From Loktanella sp. (GTDB taxonomy: Bacteria > Pseudomonadota > Alphaproteobacteria > Rhodobacterales > Rhodobacteraceae): 10,001 nt of DNA. Shown in pieces: positions 1 through 6,789 of the stretch. Below the pieces are notes generated by a model, which did not search any database, was not told where the DNA came from, and saw only the letters and a program-made list of their open reading frames with translations. The position numbers were made by a program, and so were the translations under genes. The stretch lies in the NCBI GenBank assembly GCA_003551805.1, contig PUNR01000224.1, positions 1 to 10,001 of the forward strand. The letters run 5' to 3'. Positions within the stretch are counted from its first letter, which is position 1. Every line of letters begins with the position of its first letter.

Positions 1-1338
1 CAAATGTTCGCGTTCCCACGGGCTGATAACTTGCAGGAATTCTTTATATTCCAAACGTTTGACGATGGAATAGACCCGCGCGAAATCTTCACCCAGAACG
101 GCGCGCAATTCCTTGGCCCCGTCAAACAGGTCAAGCGCGTCTGACAAAGAGCCTGCAATTTCTGAATCGGAATCGTAGGCTTCGCCGACCCAGCGTTTAT
201 CAGGACGGGTTTCATTCTTCAGCCCCAGATACCCACAAGCCAGCGAAGCGGCGATGCAAAGGTAGGGGTTGCAATCCATCCCCGGCAGGCGGTTTTCGAT
301 CCGCCGCGCACCGGGGTCAGAGACGGGAATCCGGATGCCCGTCGTGCGGTTATCGCGGCCCCATTCAAGGTTCACAGGGGCGGCAGAATCCGGCACATAC
401 CGGCGATAGCTGTTCACATAGGGTGCGATCACGGCGATGGCGCTGGGCATATGTTCCTGCAAGCCGCCGATAAAGTGGAAAAACGCATCGGTTTCGCCGC
501 CACCCGGACCGGTAAAGATATTGCGGCCTTTGCTGTCCAGTACTGAATGGTGGACATGCATCGCTGATCCGGGTTCACCCTCGATCGGTTTGGCCATGAA
601 GGTAGCAAAGCAATCATGCCGCAAGGCCGCTTCACGGATCAGGCGTTTGAAGAAAAACACCTCATCCGCAAGCTTGATGGGGTTACCGTGGCGCAGGTTG
701 ATTTCCAGCTGGCCTGCGCCGCCTTCCTGCGCGATGCCGTCAATTTCAAAGCCCTGAATTTCGGCAAATTCGTAGATATCGTCAATGACGGGGCCGTAAT
801 CATCCACCGCCGACATCGAATAGGCCTGCCGTCCGGCAGCAGGGCGGCCGGTGCGGCCCATCATCGGCTCGATCGCTTTGGCGGGGTCGATGTTGCGGCC
901 CACGAGATAGAATTCCATTTCGGGGGCGACGACGGGTGTCCAGCCTTCCGCCTTGTAGAGGTCGACGACACGGCGCAACACATTGCGCGGGGAAAACGGG
1001 ACAGGATTGCCCTTTTGATCATAGGCGTCGTGGATCACCTGCAACGTGCCATCGGCGGCCCAAGGGGCGGCGGTCGTTGTTGAAAGGTCCGGTTTCAGGA
1101 TCATGTCTGGTTCAAGAAAACCGTCGGGGCCGGATGCTTCACCCCATTCACCGGTGATCGTCTGAAAGAAGATCGAATTGGGCAGGTGGAAATGGGTCTG
1201 CTTTTCCCATTTGCCCGCAGGCACAGCCTTACCGCGCGCGATACCGGGCAGGTCGGCGATAACGCATTCGACCTCGTCAAGGCGGTTCGCCTCAAGATAG
1301 GCGCTTGCGGCGGCGGGTATTTTGCTAGTCCAGCTCAT
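1..1338 (-). CDS. Glutamine synthetase family protein (gamma-glutamyl ligase, PuuA/GlnT-like), 3' end cut by window
   Basis: The ATG at 1338-1336 opens a frame that stays open to base 1, giving 446 residues with no stop. The last visible residues, SPWEREHL, look like the family's extreme C-terminus, so only a few codons are missing. Glutamine-synthetase-fold landmarks are present: E140/E142 in the APEMEFYLV strand, E205 and E212 around EGGAGQLEINL, H261 in the MHVHHS motif, R331/R336 in GRDNRTTGIRIP, and R350 before NPYL. These correspond to metal, ATP and glutamate ligands of the family, so it is probably an active ATP-dependent gamma-glutamyl ligase in the cytoplasm. The acceptor amine is unknown. 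The low-complexity divergence from canonical GlnA and the catabolic context argue against the housekeeping enzyme. The start overlaps the stop of the amidotransferase gene (ATGA), and AAAGAGAG lies just upstream as a likely ribosome site. It is clearly different from the other ligase at 2087-3418. Confidence 0.93.
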   Translation of the reverse strand, partial: MSWTSKIPAAASAYLEANRLDEVECVIADLPGIARGKAVPAGKWEKQTHFHLPNSIFFQTITGEWGEASGPDGFLEPDMILKPDLSTTTAAPWAADGTLQVIHDAYDQKGNPVPFSPRNVLRRVVDLYKAEGWTPVVAPEMEFYLVGRNIDPAKAIEPMMGRTGRPAAGRQAYSMSAVDDYGPVIDDIYEFAEIQGFEIDGIAQEGGAGQLEINLRHGNPIKLADEVFFFKRLIREAALRHDCFATFMAKPIEGEPGSAMHVHHSVLDSKGRNIFTGPGGGETDAFFHFIGGLQEHMPSAIAVIAPYVNSYRRYVPDSAAPVNLEWGRDNRTTGIRIPVSDPGARRIENRLPGMDCNPYLCIAASLACGYLGLKNETRPDKRWVGEAYDSDSEIAGSLSDALDLFDGAKELRAVLGEDFARVYSIVKRLEYKEFLQVISPWEREHL

Positions 1339-2021
1339 GCCAGCTCTCTTTCTTTGAAGAACCGCGCGATTTGCGCGGCAAGGCGGTCACTGTCCACCGG
1401 TTTGTCCAGATCATCACGCACCTGCGCCAACTGTGCGTCGGGCACATTGCCGGGGCCGCGATATTTCAGCAGACCGTCAATGACGGGCGTGTCAAATTCT
1501 GGATGCGGCTGCACGGTGAAAATCCGGTTGCCATAGACCAAGGCGGCATTGGTGCAGAAATCATTGGTTCCGGCCAGCGTCGCGGTATCGGGGCGTATTG
1601 TGACCTGATCCTGATGCCAAGCGTTCAGCGCGTAATCATGGCCGTTGATCTGGTAGGTCTGCCGCCCGACAGCCCAGCCGCCGGTGAATTTTTCGACCTT
1701 GCCGCCCAGCGCCTGCGCGATGATCTGATGGCCGAAACAGATGCCGACCAGCGGGATGTCGGCGGCATAGATATCGCGGATCAGCGCCTCTAGCGGGGGG
1801 ATGAACGGGTGATCTTCATAGGCGCCATGTTTCGACCCCGTGATCAGCCAGCCGTCACAATCGCTGACACTTTGCGGGAACTCCATGTCGACGACGTTGT
1901 AGACGACAAAGTCGAAACCGTTGCCGCCTAGCAACCGCTGGAACAGATCCGCAAAATCGCCAGTGGTCGGTCGCAATTCGTCCGGCGCGTGCCCTGTTTG
2001 CAGGATGCCGATTTTCATCAT
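1335..2021 (-). CDS. Class I glutamine amidotransferase-like hydrolase
   Basis: A complete 228-residue single-domain GATase-1 protein. The visible triad is the nucleophile C95 in GICFGHQ (nucleophile elbow) and H173/E175 in QPHPEF. An oxyanion-loop-like ITGSKHGAYE segment lies around 60-69. It carries no synthetase domain, so it is not GuaA, CarA or PyrG. Free-standing members of this group cleave gamma-glutamyl amide bonds or supply ammonia to a partner. Being sandwiched between two gamma-glutamyl ligase genes suggests hydrolysis of a gamma-glutamylated intermediate, the role PuuD plays in putrescine degradation, but the motif differs from what I recall of PuuD (peptidase C26). The gene starts 65 bases after the upstream ligase stop and its TGA overlaps the next ATG by 4 bases. 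Two consecutive ATG codons (2021 and 2018) are possible starts. The GGTGA at 2023-2027 is very close to both, and the second is slightly better spaced. Confidence 0.9.
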   Translation of the reverse strand: MMKIGILQTGHAPDELRPTTGDFADLFQRLLGGNGFDFVVYNVVDMEFPQSVSDCDGWLITGSKHGAYEDHPFIPPLEALIRDIYAADIPLVGICFGHQIIAQALGGKVEKFTGGWAVGRQTYQINGHDYALNAWHQDQVTIRPDTATLAGTNDFCTNAALVYGNRIFTVQPHPEFDTPVIDGLLKYRGPGNVPDAQLAQVRDDLDKPVDSDRLAAQIARFFKERELA

Positions 2022-2086
2022 TTCACCATATGTTGGATTTCACCGCCAAGCTAACCTGCCAATCTTATGGCCGCAAGCGGGGACCG

Positions 2087-3418
2087 TCACACGGTGTCGA
2101 GGTAAAGCTCCAGCTGTTCTTCTTCGGACAGTTCTGCAAAATAATGCAATTCCTGCCGTTTGGTCATCACCAGATTTTCGACCAGCGTCGGATCGAAGAT
2201 GCGTCGCGCCAGCGGGCTATGTTCGAACGCGTCGATGGCTGCGGCCCACGTGTCGGGGATCTGTGCCAGATCCTGATCATAGGCGTTGCCGGAAATCGGT
2301 TTGGGCGGTGTCAGGTTATCCTCGATCCCGATCAGCGCGGACCCAAGCACGGCAGCAAGGAACAGATAAGGGTTCACGTCTCCGCCCGCGACACGGTGTT
2401 CGACACGCCGCGCCTTGAAACTGCCGCCTGGCACGCGCACCGATGCGGTGCGGTTGTCATAGGCCCAGCAGACGCCTGTCGGTGCATGGCTTTCAGGGAC
2501 CAGACGGTCGTAGGAATTGCCGTGCGGCGCAAATATCAGCGCCAGATCGGGAATACCCTTCAGACAGCCCGCAATCGCGTTGTGCAGCAGCGGCGTGCCT
2601 TCGAACGTGTCGTTTGCCATCAGGTTTTTGCCATCGGCATCGACCACGGAAAAATGCGTGTGCAAACCGCTGCCGGCATATTCTTCGTAAGGTTTCGCCA
2701 TGAAACTGGCGGCCATGCCGTGGTTACGGGCCAGACCGCGCACCAGCATCTTGAACAGCCACGCGTCATCTGCTGCTTTCAGCGCATCGGGGACATGTTC
2801 TAGGTTGATTTCGAACTGGCCCATGCCGACTTCGGAAATGGCGGCTTCGGCGGGGATATTCATCGCGTCGCAGGCGTCGTACAGATCGTTAAAGAACATA
2901 TCGAACGCATCAAGCGCACGCAGCGACAGGATTTCTGCACCGGGGCGGCGCTTACCCGACCGGGGCGAGCGTGGCTGGCGGATACCGTCGCCGCTGTCAT
3001 CGACCAGATAGAATTCCATTTCGGTGGCAACCACAGGCGTTAGCCCGCGTGCCTTATAGCGTTCTACCACCCGCGCCAGCGCCTGACGGGGATCACCGGC
3101 AAAGGGTGTGCCATCTTCGTGAAACATCCACATCGGCAACAGGGCTGACGGACTGTTCAGCCACGGCATCGGGACATAGCCACGTTCGGTCGGCATCAGC
3201 ACGCCGTCGGGGTCGCCTGCCTCGAACACCAGCGGGCTGTCTTCGACATCTTCGCCCCAGATATCGAGGTTGAGGATCGAAAAAGGAAACCTTGTGCCTT
3301 CTTCTTCCAGCTTGGCTGCGAATTTGCGTGGCACACGCTTGCCCCGTGCCTGACCGTTCAGGTCAGCAGCCCCACAACGCACATTGCGCACTTCGGGGCG
3401 ATCGTCGATCCAGCTCAT
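2087..3418 (-). CDS. Glutamine synthetase family protein (gamma-glutamyl ligase, PuuA-like)
   Basis: A complete 443-residue protein with the N-terminal beta-grasp region (about 1-110) and the catalytic domain after it. Expected family residues are visible: E133/E135 in ATEMEFYLV, E196 and E203 in SEVGMGQFEINL, H253 in GLHTHFS, R323/R328 in DNRTASVRVP, and R342 ahead of NPYL. It should ligate glutamate through its gamma-carboxyl to an amine, using ATP, in the cytoplasm. The operon with an amino-acid-type importer and an amidotransferase points to a catabolic or assimilation role and not to GlnA. The short length and the C-terminus ending LYLDTV, without the adenylylation-loop tail of GlnA, agree with this. 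Its ATG overlaps the TGA of the second permease (ATGA at 3418-3415), with CAGG a few bases upstream. The first ten bases of this gene and of the other ligase are identical (ATGAGCTGGA), although the proteins diverge. Confidence 0.94.
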   Translation of the reverse strand: MSWIDDRPEVRNVRCGAADLNGQARGKRVPRKFAAKLEEEGTRFPFSILNLDIWGEDVEDSPLVFEAGDPDGVLMPTERGYVPMPWLNSPSALLPMWMFHEDGTPFAGDPRQALARVVERYKARGLTPVVATEMEFYLVDDSGDGIRQPRSPRSGKRRPGAEILSLRALDAFDMFFNDLYDACDAMNIPAEAAISEVGMGQFEINLEHVPDALKAADDAWLFKMLVRGLARNHGMAASFMAKPYEEYAGSGLHTHFSVVDADGKNLMANDTFEGTPLLHNAIAGCLKGIPDLALIFAPHGNSYDRLVPESHAPTGVCWAYDNRTASVRVPGGSFKARRVEHRVAGGDVNPYLFLAAVLGSALIGIEDNLTPPKPISGNAYDQDLAQIPDTWAAAIDAFEHSPLARRIFDPTLVENLVMTKRQELHYFAELSEEEQLELYLDTV

Positions 3419-4221
3419 CTGATTACCTGTGGTTTGAAACGCAGCTTTGCGCGCACGTTTTGCGGAAGATGGCGGTTCAGCCGGTTATTGACCAGCCCGA
3501 AAATGCCAATAATCAAAAGCGTCAGCAGAATGAAGTACCCTGCAAGGATCGGGTAGGGCACGAACGGGTTGAACGTCTTGTCTGCAAAATAGCGCGCGTA
3601 ATACAGCGCATCGCCCCGTTGCTGGATCGCCGGAAAGCCGGAAAAGAACACCAGCGTGGTGGCGTGAAACAGGAAAATTGCCTCGTTCGTGTAGGCGGGC
3701 CATGCCAGCCGCAGCATCGTGGGCCATGTAATCCGCCGGAACCGTGCCCAGCCGGACAAGCCGTAAGCATCAGCGGCCTCAAGATCGCCTTTGGGGATGG
3801 ATTGCAGCGCGCCGTAGAAAATCTCGCCCGAATAGGCGGCGGTGTTCAGGAACAGGACCACCAGCGCACCGGCCCAGGCCGATGTGAACGGGTCAAAGAA
3901 GGGTGAGACGGATTTGAGGCTGAGAAACAGGAAATAGGCAAAGAAGAACTGGATGAACAAAGGCGAGCCGCGGAAGATGAATATAAACCACGCAGATGTT
4001 TTGCGCAGGATCCGGTTTTGCGACGCCTTGCCTACGGCCACGGCAGTGGCAAGGAAGAAGCCCGAACACAAAGCGAAAAACCCGAAATAGACGTTCCAGA
4101 TCATCCCTGACCCGATCAGGGTGAACTGCTGGCAAAGCGTGAAATCGCGTTGCGGCAGCAGGCGTTCGCCGATGCCCTGGCTGCGCAGGCCGTAATCAAG
4201 GATGGTTTCCCAACAGCTCAT
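3415..4221 (-). CDS. Polar amino acid ABC transporter, inner-membrane permease (HisM-like)
   Basis: 268 residues with about five hydrophobic membrane segments (near 38-60, 76-105, 115-135, 175-205 and 228-250). It has the HisMQ-type EAA loop GDLEAADAYGLSGWARFRRITWP around 141-163, the cytoplasmic contact with the ATPase. FRGSPLFIQFFF is the typical permease stretch after the first helices. It should form a heterodimer with the permease encoded just upstream and import the ligand delivered by the periplasmic binding protein. The ATG (4221-4219) overlaps the preceding TGA by four bases, with AAGG about seven bases upstream. The stop overlaps the next ligase start in the same way. Family membership is clear; the substrate is not determined by these features. 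Confidence 0.95.
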   Translation of the reverse strand: MSCWETILDYGLRSQGIGERLLPQRDFTLCQQFTLIGSGMIWNVYFGFFALCSGFFLATAVAVGKASQNRILRKTSAWFIFIFRGSPLFIQFFFAYFLFLSLKSVSPFFDPFTSAWAGALVVLFLNTAAYSGEIFYGALQSIPKGDLEAADAYGLSGWARFRRITWPTMLRLAWPAYTNEAIFLFHATTLVFFSGFPAIQQRGDALYYARYFADKTFNPFVPYPILAGYFILLTLLIIGIFGLVNNRLNRHLPQNVRAKLRFKPQVIR

Positions 4222-5063
4222 GTTGCGGCCTTGCGTTGGGCTTCACCGGCGGCGGTGGCCTGTCCGTAGGTCAGGCGCGCCATGATGCGGTCCAGCACGA
4301 CTTCGGACACTTTGGTAAAGCAAAGGTAAAACACTAGCAGGGCAAGGAAATACCACATCCGCCAGTCGGGGTGCGGGTAGGCCGTGAACCGCGGCTGTGC
4401 GGCACCGCCCAGTTCGCGCGCCCAATAGACGATGTCCTGAATACCCAGCAGGAACAGCAATGGTGTGGCCTTGATCAGCACCATCCACAGATTCGACAGG
4501 CCGGGCAGGGCAAAGACCCACATTTGCGGCACCAGCACGCGCCAGAATGTCTGGCGCTGGCTCATTCCGTAGGCTTCGGCTGTTTCAAGCTGGCCGCGCG
4601 GCACGGCGCGCATCGCACCGAAAAGCACATTGGCAGCAAAAGCGCCGAACACGATGGCAAAGGTCAGCGTGGCGACCAGAAAGCTGTAGGTGTCATGCAC
4701 CCATTGCGGGGAATTGTTCAGCGGCATTTTGGCAGCGGCGCAGACGACGAAATCATTGCCCTGCCAGACATTTGCACCCCATTCGGGGCATTTGATCCGG
4801 TGGCGGACATATTCGATGGCCTGATCCAGTGCGATCACGAAGAACAGGAAAAACGCGATATCGGGCACACCGCGAACCACGGCGATATAGGTTTTACCGA
4901 ACCAGCGGAACGGCGCGATGACAGACCGTGCTGCGGCTGCGGCGGCAAAGCCGAAACCCAAAGCCAAAGGCGCGGTCAGTGCCAGCAGCATCAACACAGT
5001 ACCGACCGCATAATAGATCTGCATATGCCTGCCAGTTGTCAGATAGCAGGCAAACCATTGCAA
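4218..5063 (-). CDS. Polar amino acid ABC transporter, inner-membrane permease (HisQ-like); start uncertain
   Basis: 281 residues counted from a TTG at 5063. About five hydrophobic segments are visible, as is the EAA-loop GQLETAEAYGMSQRQTFWRVLVP, which contacts the ATPase. The stretch VVRGVPDIAFFLFF is typical of the family. A roughly 45-residue periplasmic insertion containing three cysteines lies between the second and third helices. It pairs with the permease at 3415-4221. The start is a problem: no in-frame ATG lies before residue 14 (5024) and no clear ribosome site precedes the TTG. The frame is open upstream to a TAA at 5118-5120 and reads FCTDPATLERLQWF directly ahead of the TTG. From memory, relatives begin with a similar FCTDP segment, which would put the true start upstream, perhaps at the ATT at 5102-5100. 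The gene follows the binding-protein gene after a 105-base gap that holds a hairpin. Confidence 0.92.
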   Translation of the reverse strand: MQWFACYLTTGRHMQIYYAVGTVLMLLALTAPLALGFGFAAAAAARSVIAPFRWFGKTYIAVVRGVPDIAFFLFFVIALDQAIEYVRHRIKCPEWGANVWQGNDFVVCAAAKMPLNNSPQWVHDTYSFLVATLTFAIVFGAFAANVLFGAMRAVPRGQLETAEAYGMSQRQTFWRVLVPQMWVFALPGLSNLWMVLIKATPLLFLLGIQDIVYWARELGGAAQPRFTAYPHPDWRMWYFLALLVFYLCFTKVSEVVLDRIMARLTYGQATAAGEAQRKAAT

Positions 5064-5137
5064 ACGCTCAAGGGTCGCGGGATCTGTGCAAAAACTGAAA
5101 ATGGCGGGACCGGTACGTTATGGGGGAAAGGGGGAGT

Positions 5138-5159
5138 GCCCCGGCACATTGGCCGGGGC
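5138..5159 (-). terminator. GC-rich hairpin after the binding-protein gene (attenuator, processing or stabilising stem)
   Basis: A perfect 8-bp inverted repeat, GCCCCGGC (5138-5145) and GCCGGGGC (5152-5159), closes a 6-base loop. It lies nine bases after the stop of the binding-protein gene. On the minus-strand transcript it is followed by a pyrimidine-rich tract (5121-5137), not a clean U run, so complete termination is unlikely. In many ABC import operons such a stem protects the binding-protein message or causes partial termination, giving far more binding protein than permease. That role is inferred here from position. Confidence 0.65.
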
Positions 5160-5168
5160 GCGTGTCGC

Positions 5169-5888
5169 TTAGAACGTGGCCGAACCGGGCAGCCATTTTA
5201 CGATCAGTTCGTTCAGGGTGCCGTCATCCTTCATCGACTGGATCGCGGCGCTAAAGGTTGCTGCCAGTTCCGTGTCGGACTGACGCAGGCCAAGGCCGAT
5301 GCCGCCACCGATCAGGATGTCTTCACCGACGAAATCGAGATCGGCTTCACCTTCGGCGATGGGTTCCAGAAACGCTTTGTCAGCCAGAACGGCGTCCGCT
5401 TCACCGCTACGCACAGCAGAGATGGATTCGTCGGGCGTGGAGAATTCCAGCAAGGTCGCGCCTTCCATCGTGGTGACATAGCTGGCCTGAATAGTACCGG
5501 TCTGGGCCGCGATCACAGCGTTTTCCAGATCGACATCACCAAGGGCCAGAAACGCGGATGGATCGGGCTGGGTGTAGGGGTCGGAGAAGGCGATGACTTC
5601 CATACGCTCTTCGGTGATCGACATGCCGGCGATGATGGCATCATAGTTGCCGGACACGAGGTTCGGAATGATGCTGTCCCAGTCGTTGGTGACCCATGTG
5701 CAGTTCAATTCGGCACGCAGGCACAACTCGTCGCCCAGTTCACGCTCGAACCCGTCGACTTCACCAGCGTCGTTGATGAAGTTGTACGGAGGGTAAGCGC
5801 CCTCTGTCCCCAGACGGACCACATCTTGCGCCATGGCGGCACTGCCAAGCAGGGCGGCGGTTGCAGTTGTAAGGATCAGTTTGTTCAT
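5169..5888 (-). CDS. Periplasmic substrate-binding protein of polar amino acid ABC transporter (SBP_bac_3)
   Basis: 239 residues. Residues 1-20 form a Sec signal peptide (MNK, a hydrophobic stretch, then AMA before Q21), so the mature protein is exported to the periplasm. The body shows family-3 binding-protein landmarks: GAYPPYNFINDAGEVDGFERELGDELC near the N-terminus, WDSIIPNLVSGNYDAIIAGMSIT, then ERMEVIAFSDPYT and the lobe-2 segments AAQTGTIQASY and SGEADAVLADK. Two nearby cysteines (ELCLRAELNC) could form a disulfide like that of the HisJ/LAO proteins. The family binds amino acids, opines or related small amines; the ligand here is unknown. AGGAGA at 5895-5900 is well placed for the ATG at 5888. 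The gene sits 21 bases after the ATPase gene and is followed by a hairpin, which fits high expression. Confidence 0.95.
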   Translation of the reverse strand: MNKLILTTATAALLGSAAMAQDVVRLGTEGAYPPYNFINDAGEVDGFERELGDELCLRAELNCTWVTNDWDSIIPNLVSGNYDAIIAGMSITEERMEVIAFSDPYTQPDPSAFLALGDVDLENAVIAAQTGTIQASYVTTMEGATLLEFSTPDESISAVRSGEADAVLADKAFLEPIAEGEADLDFVGEDILIGGGIGLGLRQSDTELAATFSAAIQSMKDDGTLNELIVKWLPGSATF

Positions 5889-5909
5889 CTGGTTTCTCCT
5901 GTTAGATGA

Positions 5910-6683
5910 TTAAGCGCTTGTCGCGGACAGAAACCCGCGCAGACGATCGGTTTTTGGATTGCCGAAAAGTTCCGCAGGCGCGCCCTGTTCTTCGATCACG
6001 CCTTGATGCAGGAACACGACGTGGTCGCTGACATCGGCAGCCAGCCGCATATCGTGCGTGACGATAATCATGGTGCGGCCTTCGGCGGCCAGATCCTTGA
6101 TGACGCGGATGACTTCCTGTTCCAGTTCGGGGTCAAGTGCGCTGGTCGGTTCATCAAACAGCAGCGCCTTGGGTTCCATGCACAAGGCCCGCGCAATCGC
6201 GGCGCGTTGCTGCTGGCCACCCGACAATTGCGCAGGATAAGCGTCACATTTATCGCCGATACCGACCTTGTCGAGATAGGCGCGGGCTGATGCCTCTACC
6301 TCGGCCTTGGGGCGTTTGAGCACGGTGACAGGCGCTTCCATCACGTTTTGAAGAATCGTCATATGCGCCCAAAGGTTGAACTGCTGGAACACCATCGAAA
6401 GATTCGTGCGGATGCGGATCATCTGCGCGTGATCGCCGGGGCGGCGGTTCAATCCGGTGCCTTTCCAGGTCACCGCCTCGCCACAAAACAGCACGTCGCC
6501 TTGTTGGCTGTCTTCCAACAGGTTTGCGCAGCGCAGCAAAGTTGACTTGCCCGACCCCGAAGACCCGATCAGGGATACGACATGGCCAGCGGGGGCGGTG
6601 ATATCGACACCTTTGAGAACTTCCAGCGACCCATAGGATTTATGCAGGTCACGAATTTCAATCACAGGGATAGTGTTGGACAC
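5910..6683 (-). CDS. Polar amino acid ABC transporter ATP-binding protein (HisP/GlnQ-like)
   Basis: 257 residues with a complete nucleotide-binding domain: Walker A GSSGSGKST (40-48), Q-loop Q100 in VFQQFNLW, signature LSGGQ (153-157), Walker B ALLFDEP (173-179) with catalytic E178, D-loop SALD and switch H210 in VTHDM. The insertion around 67-90 before the Q-loop matches the HisP subgroup, which energises importers of polar amino acids. It should dimerise on the cytoplasmic face of the two permeases. It is the first gene of the operon, with 106 bases of non-coding DNA upstream. The start is GTG (6683-6681), with the purine-rich AAAAGAAG a few bases upstream as the ribosome site. No in-frame ATG gives the conserved N-terminus. 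Confidence 0.95.
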   Translation of the reverse strand: MSNTIPVIEIRDLHKSYGSLEVLKGVDITAPAGHVVSLIGSSGSGKSTLLRCANLLEDSQQGDVLFCGEAVTWKGTGLNRRPGDHAQMIRIRTNLSMVFQQFNLWAHMTILQNVMEAPVTVLKRPKAEVEASARAYLDKVGIGDKCDAYPAQLSGGQQQRAAIARALCMEPKALLFDEPTSALDPELEQEVIRVIKDLAAEGRTMIIVTHDMRLAADVSDHVVFLHQGVIEEQGAPAELFGNPKTDRLRGFLSATSA

Positions 6684-6713
6684 GTTGCGGCTTCTTTTCT
6701 TGTTCCGCCACCG

Positions 6714-6742
6714 ATTAGGCCCGCTTTTTGCACGGTTTGCAA
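6714..6742 (-). promoter_or_regulatory. Candidate sigma-70-type promoter of the transport/ligase operon
   Basis: On the minus strand TTGCAA (6742-6737) and CCTAAT (6719-6714) are separated by 17 bases. Each matches four of six consensus positions. The -10 element lies about 30 bases upstream of the GTG of the ATPase gene. This is pattern matching only. Confidence 0.35.
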
Positions 6743-6769
6743 CGCTTTGGTGACAGTTGACCCAGCGTT
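6741..6769. promoter_or_regulatory. Imperfect dyad upstream of the operon, possible operator
   Basis: AACGCT (6741-6746) and AGCGTT (6764-6769) are perfect inverted arms. Inside them GGT (6749-6751) and ACC (6760-6762) also pair, around an 8-base centre. The dyad abuts the candidate -35 element, a position suited to an activator or repressor of the operon. No U run follows on the minus strand, which argues against an intrinsic terminator for the TerB-like gene. Regulator unknown. Confidence 0.3.
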
Positions 6770-6789
6770 ACTTGGATAAAGCCTTACGA

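Noticed and set aside
2030..2803. A 257-codon plus-strand open frame over the ligase gene
   Set aside because: Antisense to a well-conserved glutamine-synthetase-family gene, with no ribosome site or recognisable domain.
1..3418. Housekeeping glutamine synthetase GlnA
   Set aside because: There is no glnB/P-II neighbour and no adenylylation-type C-terminus, there are two divergent copies, and they sit in an importer operon; these fit catabolic gamma-glutamyl ligases better.
4371..5909. A 512-codon open frame on the plus strand
   Set aside because: It lies entirely antisense to the first permease and the binding protein, which have clear family motifs. Its translation is cysteine/histidine/arginine-rich with no recognisable domain, as expected of a shadow frame in GC-rich DNA.
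1..6683. Polyamine (PotFGHI-type) uptake operon
   Set aside because: The binding protein is a 239-residue family-3 protein and the permeases are HisMQ-type, not Pot-type, so the importer class is polar amino acid-like even if the ligand may be an amine.
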